NCBI RefSeq assembly: GCF_001428075.1
Contig: NZ_LMSI01000020.1
Span: 183,549-243,013, forward strand
Length of the DNA stretch: 59,465 nucleotides
From: Arthrobacter sp. Soil764
GTDB taxonomy: Bacteria; Actinomycetota; Actinomycetes; Actinomycetales; Micrococcaceae
Reading direction: 5' to 3'
Positions 10,742-18,676 of the stretch are shown here, piece by piece. A program made the position numbers and the translations under genes. Numbering within the stretch: position 1 is the first letter of the stretch; each line of letters starts with the position of its first letter. Below the pieces are notes generated by a model. That model made no database searches. It saw only the letters and a list, made by a program, of their open reading frames with translations, and had not been told where the DNA came from.

Positions 10742-13700
10742 ATGCCGGTATGGTCCAGGACGTCACGTGCAAACGCAGAAAAGAAGGCAGAAGTGTCAGT
10801 TGGTCAAGGCCACCCGGAAGGCTCGGAAGAGCTTCGTAAATGGCTGTCCGGGCTTAAACCCGTCACCGGCGCGGACACGATGCTGCGCTTCACCAAGACG
10901 CCCGAAGGCTCCATCGACCTGACATCGGCGCACCCCTCCGGGCTTGCCCAGCTCATGGCCGGGCGCCGCACACGCCTGTCCACGCTGATCCGCGACAGGC
11001 AGCAATATGTGGTGGCCGCCCGGGCGTCGCGCAACATCCGGTCCAAGATCTTCGAGCTTGCCAACGACCGCGGCATCGATGCCGGGTACCTGTCCGCGGG
11101 CACTGTGGTGTGGACCTCCGCCGTCGGCGGCAAACCCCAGCGGGTCTCCGCCCCGGTCATGCTGACCGCCATTTCCCTCACGGTGCGGCCGGGGGAGGAC
11201 GACTTCGAACTCCAGCTCACCGAGCAGGCGCACATCAACCCTGCCCTGGTGCGGCACCTGAAGAACATCCACGGGATCGTCTTTGACGTCAACGCCGTCA
11301 CGCGCCTCGCTTACAGCACCGCCCGGTTCGACCCCCAGCCTGTCCTGGACCGGCTGGCCACCCTGATCCGGCCCATTCACGGCGCGGAAACCCAGCACAA
11401 CCTGCTCGTTTCCACCTTCGCCGACCTCTCCGGCAACCTCGACGACCCCTGGATCAACGACTCCCATCCCGTCGTGTCCGCGCTGGCCACTGCCGCGGGC
11501 GGCGAAGTGGTGGACGTCGACGGGCCCGACCCGTCCCGCTTCCCCCACCTGGACAACAGGGATCCCAAGGACGAGCTGCTGCTGCTGGATGCGGACACTG
11601 ACCAGCAGTACGTCATCGACGCGGCCCGGGCCGGGGACTCACTGGTCGTCAGCAGCCCGCCCGGCAGCGGCCAGACCCAGACGGCCATCAACACCATCGG
11701 TGCCTTGGTGGACGCCGGCAAGACAGTGCTGGTGGTGGGCGACCGCCGCGCCAGCCTCAATGAGGTCTCCGGACACCTTGAGTCGCTGGGGCTGGAGTCC
11801 ATCCTGTTCCAGCTCACCGGAAACGTCACCGCGCAGCAGCTGAAGGGCCAGCTGGTCCGGGCCATCGTGCGCAACGAAAAGTCACTGGAACCGCAGCTCG
11901 GGAACCTCCACAACACCCTGGTCGAGCACCGGCACGCGCTCATGGACCATGTGGCGTCGCTCCACAACGTCCGCGAGCGTTGGGGCTGCTCGCCCTACCA
12001 GGCCATGCAGTCACTGGCCGAGCTCACCTCCATCCATCCTGCGCCGGCCACCACCGTCAGGCTCAAGCGCAGCGTGCTGGACAGCATCCGGGACCGCGAG
12101 GAACTGGCCGGCCGGCTCAAGCGCGCCGCGGAACTGGGCAGCTTCAGCAAAGCGGCCACCACCAGCCCCTGGCACGGAGCGAGGCTGTTGACCCGCAAGG
12201 AAACGGAGGAAGCCCAGGACCTGGTCCGCTCCGTCGCCAAGAGCCTTCCCCTCCTAAGGGACCGCATGGATGCCGTTGCGGAGCACGCCGAAATCCGCCT
12301 GGGCGAATCGTTCGCGGAGTGGGGCGAGCAGCTGGAACTGCTGGTGGCCGTCCGCGGAAGCCTGGACAAGTTCACCCCTGACATTTTCGACCGGCCCGTG
12401 ACGGACCTGATCTCCGCCACGGCGCCGTCTGCCTGGCGGCGTGAGCGCGGCATCGAGCTGACGGCCATGCAGCGCTCCAGGCTGCGCCGGGTAGCCAAAG
12501 AATACGTCCGCCCGGGTGTCCACATCGCAGACCTGCACTCATCCCTGGTGCTGGTGCAGGAACAGCGTGCCCTGTGGGCGGGCTACGCCACCACCCAGCG
12601 GCATCCCGCCGTTCCCTCCGGCCTGGCCGAAATGAACGCCATGTACCGGTCCCTGGACCAGGAGCTGGCACAGCTGGGCGAGGCGCTGCAGCACACGGAA
12701 GACGGCGGGGCGCTGTCCACCGTTCCCTACGTGCAGCTGATGGAACGCCTGGAGCGCCTGGTGGCAGACACCGATACACTCAAGACCCTGCCCGAACGAA
12801 CACTCCTCATCGAGAACATGCGCGAACACGGCCTGGGCGAACTCCTCGCCGATCTCGCCGAACGCGAAGTCCCTGAGGGGTCCGTCGCCGCCGAGCTGGA
12901 GCTGGCCTGGTGGCAGTCCGCCCTTGAGGCAATGATCAGCGGTGACGACTACCTGGCCATGTCCGACGGCGACGCGCTGCGCCAGCTTGAAGCGGAGTAC
13001 CGGCTGGCGGACAACGCGCACATCGCCAGCGGTGCCGCGCGCCTTCGGTGGGACCTGGCCGACCGGTGGCGGACTGCCATCGCCGCCCAGCCGCGCCAGG
13101 CCGATCTCCTGCGCAGCCTGCTCAAGGACGGACGGGTGTCCCTGCCGTCCCTGACCGCGCAGGCTCCGGACCTGATTGGCACGCTGGTTCCGGTATGGTC
13201 AGTCAGTCCGTACCTGATGACGGGCCTGCTTCCGGCCGAACAGCACTTTGATGCCGTCGTAATCCTCGATGCGGAAGCCACGTCCCTGCAGGCCGTCCTG
13301 CCCTCGATCGCCCGCGCACGGCAGGTTATTGCCTTCGGGGATTCGCGCATTGCCACGCCACGGACCTTCACCGTTGGAGTGGAGCGGCTGGCACCGGGAG
13401 AGTCCGCCCACCAGCGGGTGGAAAGTGCCTTCACCGCACTCTCCGCCGTGCTTCCGGTCTGGCGGCTCAACGTGGTGTACCGGGCAGTGGATGAGGACCT
13501 GGTCCTCCAGCTCAGCAAGAACTTCTACGACGGCGGCCTGCGCCGGCTGCCTGAGGGCCAGTCGGCCACGGGGCTGGACCGGTCGCTGCTGGTGGAATAC
13601 CTGCCCGACGGCACCGGCCTTCCCAGCGCCGACCACGAGGGTGTTGAGTCCGTCGTGGCAGAAGTCAACCGGGTAGTGGAACTGGTCTTCGAACACGCCC

Positions 13701-15046
13701 GCCTCCGTCCGCGAACGTCATTGGCTGTGGTCACCGCCAGCCTGCGGCACGCTGCCAGGATTGGTGAATCCATCAGGCTCCAGCTCTCCAACCAGCCGGG
13801 CCTGGCCGGTTTCTTTGGCGCCGGCCCGGAGTCCTTCCGAGTGGTGGACCTGGAACGCGCCCAGGGACTGGTCCGGGACCACGTCATTTTCTCGCCGGGA
13901 TTCGGGCGGACCCCGCACGGCCGGGCACTGCACAACTTCGGACCGCTGTCCGCCGAGGGCGGCCGCGAGAAATTTGCCCTGGCGATGACCCGGGCGCGGC
14001 GTTCCATGCACGTCCTCACCTGCTTCCGGCCCGAGGACCTGGACCAGACCCGGCTCACGCACGGGGCGGTGGACCTCTACACGCTGCTGGATCGGGAAAT
14101 TTCCGGCAACACCGATCTGGGCACTCCCGCCTCCCGTGCCGCCGCCAGTGAACAGGCGCTGGGCGCGGATCCGCTGGTGGCCGATCTGGGGGACAGGCTG
14201 CGGGCCCGTGGCGCCAGGGTTTGGCACCAGTACGACGGCGCCATTGACGTGGTTGCCGCGGCGGACCCCCTGAACACCATGGGCCAGGACGACCACGACA
14301 TCCCGCGGCCCGTGGCCATCGAGTCCGACGGCACCGCCCAGTACCGCACCATGAGCGTGCGTGAGCGCAGCAGGCTGCGGCCGCAACTGCTCGAACGCCT
14401 GGGATGGCGGTACATGCCGCTGTGGACCATCGAGGTCTTCACCGACCCCTCCTCCTGCGCCGACCGCATTGCCGGGTACCTTGGCCTGGAGAAGATGGTG
14501 CTCCCGGGCCGGAGTTCTACCTCCACCGGGTTCCTGGACGACGACTTCAACCACGCGCTCCATGGAATCGACGGGACGCCCTCTCCCGGCGTCTCCTACC
14601 TGCCATCCGAGGCCGGTGAAAGCCGAAACAGCGATGGTGGAAACCGCCGGCAGGAAGAGGGCAGCCAAGGCAGGCGGGCCCAGGATCCGCGGGAAATGCG
14701 AGCGATGACAGACGACAGGCCTAAGGACGAGAGGCCCGAGGAAGATATGCGCCAGAACGAAAACCACCAGGCCGGAAACAACGACCAGACCGGGGACGAC
14801 AACCAGGCCCGGCACGACAGCCGGAGCGGCAACGAAGAACAGGCCGGGAACGACAACCAGGACAAGACGGGGACCGGAGCAGGAGCTGCCGTGCCCGCTG
14901 ATCCCGCCGCCACCAAGGCAGCATCGGGTGGTACCGACGAGATTCTCCCCAGCAAGGCGGCGGAGGACGACGCCCGCAGCTGGGGCGACCGGGAGGACGA
15001 CCACGACACCTGGCTGAAGGAACAGAAGCCGCCGCATTGGGGCTGA
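10742..15046 (+). CDS. SF1 helicase-like protein with degenerate ATPase motifs and a restriction-type C-terminal domain
   Basis: A 1434-residue protein with the architecture of Upf1/Dna2-like superfamily 1 helicases carrying a C-terminal Vsr/MTES_1575-type nuclease domain. The motif I loop is PPGSGQTQT, with Gln311 where the Walker A lysine should be (codon 11672-11674). Motif II reads VVILDAEAT (D843-A-E-A) instead of DEAx, motif III is GDSRIATP, and motif V reads AQGLVRD in place of the usual QGDERD. Motif VI (MTRARRSMHVL, about 1082) and the YR-D-E region are kept. The nuclease-like region (about 1143-1245) retains an AIDVV Asp (1169) and IESDG (Glu1194). The final 140 residues are hydrophilic, rich in N, Q, D, E and probably disordered. 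Family assignment is by motif order; loss of ATPase activity is inference. Stands alone after the guaA terminator. Confidence 0.75.
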   Translation: MPVWSRTSRANAEKKAEVSVGQGHPEGSEELRKWLSGLKPVTGADTMLRFTKTPEGSIDLTSAHPSGLAQLMAGRRTRLSTLIRDRQQYVVAARASRNIRSKIFELANDRGIDAGYLSAGTVVWTSAVGGKPQRVSAPVMLTAISLTVRPGEDDFELQLTEQAHINPALVRHLKNIHGIVFDVNAVTRLAYSTARFDPQPVLDRLATLIRPIHGAETQHNLLVSTFADLSGNLDDPWINDSHPVVSALATAAGGEVVDVDGPDPSRFPHLDNRDPKDELLLLDADTDQQYVIDAARAGDSLVVSSPPGSGQTQTAINTIGALVDAGKTVLVVGDRRASLNEVSGHLESLGLESILFQLTGNVTAQQLKGQLVRAIVRNEKSLEPQLGNLHNTLVEHRHALMDHVASLHNVRERWGCSPYQAMQSLAELTSIHPAPATTVRLKRSVLDSIRDREELAGRLKRAAELGSFSKAATTSPWHGARLLTRKETEEAQDLVRSVAKSLPLLRDRMDAVAEHAEIRLGESFAEWGEQLELLVAVRGSLDKFTPDIFDRPVTDLISATAPSAWRRERGIELTAMQRSRLRRVAKEYVRPGVHIADLHSSLVLVQEQRALWAGYATTQRHPAVPSGLAEMNAMYRSLDQELAQLGEALQHTEDGGALSTVPYVQLMERLERLVADTDTLKTLPERTLLIENMREHGLGELLADLAEREVPEGSVAAELELAWWQSALEAMISGDDYLAMSDGDALRQLEAEYRLADNAHIASGAARLRWDLADRWRTAIAAQPRQADLLRSLLKDGRVSLPSLTAQAPDLIGTLVPVWSVSPYLMTGLLPAEQHFDAVVILDAEATSLQAVLPSIARARQVIAFGDSRIATPRTFTVGVERLAPGESAHQRVESAFTALSAVLPVWRLNVVYRAVDEDLVLQLSKNFYDGGLRRLPEGQSATGLDRSLLVEYLPDGTGLPSADHEGVESVVAEVNRVVELVFEHARLRPRTSLAVVTASLRHAARIGESIRLQLSNQPGLAGFFGAGPESFRVVDLERAQGLVRDHVIFSPGFGRTPHGRALHNFGPLSAEGGREKFALAMTRARRSMHVLTCFRPEDLDQTRLTHGAVDLYTLLDREISGNTDLGTPASRAAASEQALGADPLVADLGDRLRARGARVWHQYDGAIDVVAAADPLNTMGQDDHDIPRPVAIESDGTAQYRTMSVRERSRLRPQLLERLGWRYMPLWTIEVFTDPSSCADRIAGYLGLEKMVLPGRSSTSTGFLDDDFNHALHGIDGTPSPGVSYLPSEAGESRNSDGGNRRQEEGSQGRRAQDPREMRAMTDDRPKDERPEEDMRQNENHQAGNNDQTGDDNQARHDSRSGNEEQAGNDNQDKTGTGAGAAVPADPAATKAASGGTDEILPSKAAEDDARSWGDREDDHDTWLKEQKPPHWG

Positions 15047-15072
15047 CCACCGCATTCCAGCCACGGCCTGGA

Positions 15073-15825
15073 TCAGGGCTGCCCCACCAGGACAAAGAAA
15101 AGCCTGCCTTGGGTGGAGGCCCCAGCCAGGCGTGATGACTGTTCCGCTGTGGCTGCCACCACGATCAGTCCATCCGTCTCCGTGGTGCCCAGCCATTGTC
15201 CGGTCTGGCCGCCCTTGTTCGAAGTCCACAGCACGGGGACGGCCGACGCGAGCACCTCAGAGGGGCCCTGCTGGTCGAACCCGTTGGCCGAGGTCAGCAC
15301 CACGTTGACCAACTGGCCGGGGGAAACCAGCTGGATGGACGAGGCATCCGCCATGCGCAGGGGAACCGCCGCCGAACCGGGCGGCGTCCCTGCCAGGAGC
15401 CCGGGGCCCAGCAACTGGGCATCTGTGAGGAGCTGGCCCTTCCGCAGAGGAGCCGCGAGCTGTTTGCCCGTGGCTGCGGCGCCGTCCTGGAGGAAGCCAT
15501 CGGCCACCATCCCGGGAGGCACCAGGACGCGGTCCAGATCCGCTGCCGTGACAGCGGTTCCGGCGGGCAGGTCCCGGGCAGCGGCCAGCGCAGTTACGGT
15601 GGCTAGCGGGGCAGGAGTGAGCTGCTGGACGGCGATTGCTGCAGCTGCACAAAAAAGCAGGGCCGCCGCGAGCCGCCGGTTGCGGCTTAGCCAGCCGGCA
15701 AACCGGGAATGCAGGGGGCGGTTGCGGTTTCCGGGCCCGCGACCAGTGTGATGTGCGCGGCCGGCATTGCGGACGTTCCCGGGAAACCAGAGGCCGTCAC
15801 GGCGACGGCGGGGGAGTATGGGCAT
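15073..15825 (-). CDS. SAF-domain (CpaB/RcpC-like) membrane-anchored protein
   Basis: A 250-residue protein with a basic N-terminus, one membrane helix (about residues 50-66, starting LAAALLFCAAAAIAV) and an extracytoplasmic SAF domain. The SAF part has the family pattern of AARDLPAGTAVTAADL followed by GKQLAAPLRKGQLLT. Proteins of this type include CpaB/RcpC, which helps assemble Flp pili, but no tad/flp genes are nearby. It is downstream of the FmdB-type gene on the same strand but has its own leaderless promoter. A role outside pili is possible. Confidence 0.8.
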   Translation of the reverse strand: MPILPRRRRDGLWFPGNVRNAGRAHHTGRGPGNRNRPLHSRFAGWLSRNRRLAAALLFCAAAAIAVQQLTPAPLATVTALAAARDLPAGTAVTAADLDRVLVPPGMVADGFLQDGAAATGKQLAAPLRKGQLLTDAQLLGPGLLAGTPPGSAAVPLRMADASSIQLVSPGQLVNVVLTSANGFDQQGPSEVLASAVPVLWTSNKGGQTGQWLGTTETDGLIVVAATAEQSSRLAGASTQGRLFFVLVGQP

Positions 15826-15831
15826 GCGCCC

Positions 15832-15837
15832 ACGCTA
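15832..15837 (-). promoter_or_regulatory. Leaderless -10 box (TAGCGT) for the SAF-domain gene
   Basis: On the minus strand TAGCGT is followed by 6 nt and the ATG at 15825; no Shine-Dalgarno. Confidence 0.55.
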
Positions 15838-15952
15838 ATTGCAGCCACGGCGTCACGGGAGCCGGAACGGCTGCTATGTGGACAACGGCGGCCGGACGCT
15901 GCTTGAACCCGCCGTGGGAAGCGGCCGGCCGCCGTCGTAAAGACCTTGTTGC

Positions 15953-16228
15953 TTAGCTGGCGGCAGCAGCTGCCGGCGCCGAAGCGGCCGGGGCGGCAGC
16001 AGGCGCTGCCGGAGCCGCGGCCGGTGCGGGAGAAACCGAGCTGCCCTTGGAATCGCGCGAGTCGGTGCGGTAGAAGCCCGAGCCCTTGAAGACGACACCG
16101 ACGCTGTTGAACTTCTTGCGCAGCGTGCCCTGGCATTCAGGGCAGGACGTCAGGCTGCTGTCCGAGAACGACTGGACAATGTCGAAGGCGTGGCCGCAAT
16201 CCTTGCAGGCGTAAGCATATGTTGGCAC
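15953..16228 (-). CDS. FmdB-family zinc-ribbon protein, Ruc-like
   Basis: A 91-residue protein: an N-terminal zinc ribbon with Cys8, Cys11, Cys29 and Cys32 (CKDC and CPEC), then an FKGSGFYRTD linker and a low-complexity Ala/Pro tail (about residues 66-91). This layout, and the position next to 5-formyl-THF cyclo-ligase and opposite galU, match mycobacterial Rv0991c (Ruc), a redox-regulated chaperone with a zinc-binding head and disordered tail. The GTG start has GAGGAGG 6 nt upstream. Same strand as the cyclo-ligase gene, 110 nt downstream of it. The chaperone role is an inference from synteny and layout. Confidence 0.85.
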   Translation of the reverse strand: MPTYAYACKDCGHAFDIVQSFSDSSLTSCPECQGTLRKKFNSVGVVFKGSGFYRTDSRDSKGSSVSPAPAAAPAAPAAAPAASAPAAAAAS

Positions 16229-16338
16229 TGGTGCTCCTCCTCTTGGGCAAACGAGAGGTCCCGTGCTGCCGTGGGTAAACCGTTAGCAGTCGCAGGGCCT
16301 GAGTGCTAATTCTATCACTGAGTCCGGATGGCCCGGGC

Positions 16339-16959
16339 TTAGGCGCTGCCCGCCAAAGGCCGGTAACCGGACGGAGCCAGGACGGCCGGGACCGGCCGGT
16401 CGAACTCCTCGGCCGGAATCCGGCCCGCGGGCAGCAGTTCATCGTCGTAGATAACAGCGGCCAGTGGAATTTCCTTCCCCGCCGTGGCAAGGTGCCCCAG
16501 GAACTTGTCGTAGTACCCGCCGCCCTGGCCGATCCTGTTGCCGGCGAGGTCCACCGCGGTAGCAGGGATGAAAAGCATCGTTGCACCGCCCGCTGTATCC
16601 GGCCCGTGCCGCTGCCCTGCGGGTTCCAGGATTGGCGCGTATTTGCTCCGTTCGAAGCCGGTATCCGGCGTCCAAAACACCCAGCTCAACTCCCGGCCGG
16701 GCTCGCACACGGGAAGCAGCACCTGGTGCCCGCTGTGATGCAGGGCGTTGATCAGGGGCAGGGTGGGCGGTTCATGTCCCACGCCCAGGTACACGCAGGC
16801 AATCCCGGGGCGGTCCCCGGTGACCGTCCTTGCCCATGCTTCCCCATGGGCAGCCAGCGCCGCCCCGGCCGCTTCCAACTGCTCCGGCGTCAGGGCTGCC
16901 CGCCGTCGCCGGTGCGTCGCCCTGATATGGTCCTTGACCGCGTCGGTCTCCTGCAGCAT
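16339..16959 (-). CDS. 5-formyltetrahydrofolate cyclo-ligase
   Basis: A 206-residue enzyme that uses ATP to convert 5-formyl-THF to 5,10-methenyl-THF, returning the storage folate to one-carbon metabolism. Family marks are the basic ATP-binding start (RATHRRRRAAL), LPVC and the C-terminal RIGQGGGYYDKFL loop that binds folate and phosphate. GGAAGGA lies 4 nt before the ATG. Divergent from galU, with a 105-nt shared upstream region. Heads the minus-strand group with the Ruc-like and SAF-domain genes. Confidence 0.93.
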   Translation of the reverse strand: MLQETDAVKDHIRATHRRRRAALTPEQLEAAGAALAAHGEAWARTVTGDRPGIACVYLGVGHEPPTLPLINALHHSGHQVLLPVCEPGRELSWVFWTPDTGFERSKYAPILEPAGQRHGPDTAGGATMLFIPATAVDLAGNRIGQGGGYYDKFLGHLATAGKEIPLAAVIYDDELLPAGRIPAEEFDRPVPAVLAPSGYRPLAGSA

Positions 16960-17052
16960 GGTGTCCTTCCTGCGATGCCGTGTTCCGGCGGATTTTCAGG
17001 CCCCTCATGCGTGCCTGCCGCGCCGGTGGTTACTGAAATGCTTGACTGACGT

Positions 17053-17058
17053 TAGATT
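17053..17058 (+). promoter_or_regulatory. Leaderless -10 box (TAGATT) for galU
   Basis: TAGATT, then 6 nt, then the GTG start at 17065. No Shine-Dalgarno and no good -35. Confidence 0.6.
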
Positions 17059-17064
17059 AGTCCG

Positions 17065-17970
17065 GTGAACACCAGTAACCCCAGAGTCCGCAAAGCCGTC
17101 ATTCCCGCCGCGGGCCTGGGCACCAGGTTCCTGCCTGCCACCAAAGCCATGCCCAAGGAAATGCTTCCCGTCGTTGACAAGCCTGCCATCCAGTATGTGG
17201 TGGAGGAAGCCGTCCACGTGGGCCTCCATGACGTTCTGATGATTACGGGCCGGAACAAGCGGGCCTTGGAAGACCACTTTGACCGCGTTCCGTCCCTTGA
17301 GTCCACCCTCCAGGACAAAGGGGACACGGAGAAGCTTGCTGCCATCCAGGCCGCCAGCCAGCTTGGCGACATCCACTACGTCCGGCAAGGCGACCCCCAC
17401 GGTCTGGGCCATGCGGTGCTCCGCGCAAAACAGCACGTGGGTGACGAAGCCTTCGCCGTCCTGCTGGGCGATGACCTGATTGACGCCCGCGACGAACTGC
17501 TCAGCACCATGATCGACGTACAGGCGAAAACGGGAGGGTCCGTCGTCGCCCTCATTGAAGTGGAACCCTCACAGATCAGCGCCTACGGATGCGCTGACAT
17601 CCAGGAGATCGACGGCGAAGATTACGTCCGCGTCAACCGCCTGGTGGAGAAGCCTTCCCCAGAGGAAGCGCCGTCCAACCTGGCCCTGATTGGGCGCTAC
17701 GTCCTGCACCCAGCCGTGTTCGAGGTCCTTGAGCACACAGAGCCGGGGCGGGGTGGGGAGATCCAGTTGACGGATGCCCTCCAGGAACTCGCCTCCGGTG
17801 ACGGGGCGGGGCATGGCGTGTACGGCGTCGTGTTCCGGGGACGGCGCTACGACACCGGCGACAAACTCAGCTACCTCAAGGCCTGCATACAGCTCGCCAT
17901 CGACAGCGACGACCTGGGCCCGGGCCTGCGGGAGTGGCTGCCAGGTTTCACCGCGGACCTTTCCCGGTAG
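17065..17970 (+). CDS. galU: UTP-glucose-1-phosphate uridylyltransferase
   Basis: A 301-residue nucleotidyltransferase that makes UDP-glucose for cell-wall polymers and glycogen/trehalose metabolism. The N-terminal signature PAAGLGTRFLPATKAMPKEM (residues 14-33) binds UTP; later come LGDDL, the VNRLVEKP segment and GGEIQLTDAL. Length is typical. It is followed 4 nt later by a RimJ-like acetyltransferase gene; mycobacteria have moeA between these two. galE, the next enzyme in the UDP-sugar route, ends at the far right edge of the window. Confidence 0.96.
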   Translation: MNTSNPRVRKAVIPAAGLGTRFLPATKAMPKEMLPVVDKPAIQYVVEEAVHVGLHDVLMITGRNKRALEDHFDRVPSLESTLQDKGDTEKLAAIQAASQLGDIHYVRQGDPHGLGHAVLRAKQHVGDEAFAVLLGDDLIDARDELLSTMIDVQAKTGGSVVALIEVEPSQISAYGCADIQEIDGEDYVRVNRLVEKPSPEEAPSNLALIGRYVLHPAVFEVLEHTEPGRGGEIQLTDALQELASGDGAGHGVYGVVFRGRRYDTGDKLSYLKACIQLAIDSDDLGPGLREWLPGFTADLSR

Positions 17971-17974
17971 CGCC

Positions 17975-18595
17975 ATGCGCAGTGGTCCCATCTGGCCGGT
18001 CACGCTGGAGTGCGGTGATCTGGTTCTGCGGCCAATCAGGTACCGCGACAAACAGGAATGGATGGAGGTGCGCTCGCGGAACAGCGAGTGGCTGCAGCCA
18101 TGGGAGGCCTCCAACCCGGACCCGTCCGGCGGGCTGCCCGATTACCGGCATATGGTCCGGTCGCTCAAAGTGCAGGCCGCCCAGGCCACGGCGCTTCCCT
18201 TCGTTATAACCGAGTGGAGTCCGGGCCTCAGGAGCCCTGCCATTGTGGGCCAGCTGACGGTGTCCTCGATTGTCTGGGGTTCGGCCATGATGGCAACTCT
18301 TGGGTATTGGGTCGACCAGGCGCGGGCGGGACGCGGGATAGCACCAACGTCGGTGGCGCTGGTGACCGACCACTGCTTCCGCGCCCTTGGCCTGCACCGG
18401 ATGGAAATCAACATCCGGCCTGAAAACGGACCCAGCCTGCGGGTGGTGGAGAAGTTGGGGTTCCGGGACGAAGGGTACCGGCCCCGTTTCCTGCACATTA
18501 ATGGCCAGTGGGCGGACCACCGTTCGTTCGCACTTACCGCCGAAGAAGTCCCGGAGGGCCTGCTGAGGCCCTGGTTGGCCTCGCGCCGGTCATAA
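17975..18595 (+). CDS. GNAT acetyltransferase, RimJ-like
   Basis: A 206-residue GNAT-fold protein. The acetyl-CoA binding region includes ARAGRGIAPTSVALV (Q/R-x-x-G-x-G/A type), and the typical RimJ/RimL tail INIRPENGPSLRVVEKLGF follows. RimJ-like enzymes acetylate N-termini of ribosomal or other proteins; the substrate here is unknown. The ATG at 17975 lies 4 nt after the galU stop with only a weak ribosome site, so translation probably depends on galU. The frame is open further upstream inside galU, but that extension reads as out-of-frame galU and was rejected. Confidence 0.88.
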   Translation: MRSGPIWPVTLECGDLVLRPIRYRDKQEWMEVRSRNSEWLQPWEASNPDPSGGLPDYRHMVRSLKVQAAQATALPFVITEWSPGLRSPAIVGQLTVSSIVWGSAMMATLGYWVDQARAGRGIAPTSVALVTDHCFRALGLHRMEINIRPENGPSLRVVEKLGFRDEGYRPRFLHINGQWADHRSFALTAEEVPEGLLRPWLASRRS

Positions 18596-18663
18596 ATCCA
18601 ACGGTTTGCCGCCGGCGGGACGACACACCGCCGGTAATGCGGCCTGAGCAGCCATGATGCTCA

Positions 18664-18669
18664 TACGGT
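18664..18669 (+). promoter_or_regulatory. Leaderless -10 box (TACGGT) for the membrane protein gene
   Basis: TACGGT with 7 nt to the GTG at 18677. It favours that start over the TTG two codons earlier. Confidence 0.5.
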
Positions 18670-18676
18670 TTTGAGT

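Noticed and set aside
10742..15046. Anti-phage defence island around the helicase-like gene
   Set aside because: The neighbours (guaA, SAF protein, Ruc-like, cyclo-ligase) are housekeeping and no methylase, restriction or other defence gene adjoins it.
13718..15229. 503-codon minus-strand frame opposite the helicase-like gene
   Set aside because: Translation is repetitive G/V/P-rich, no motif; the plus-strand frame carries all recognised motifs.
17774..17974. N-terminal extension of the RimJ-like gene into galU
   Set aside because: The extra 67 residues are out-of-frame galU with unnatural composition; the GNAT fold begins after the ATG at 17975.
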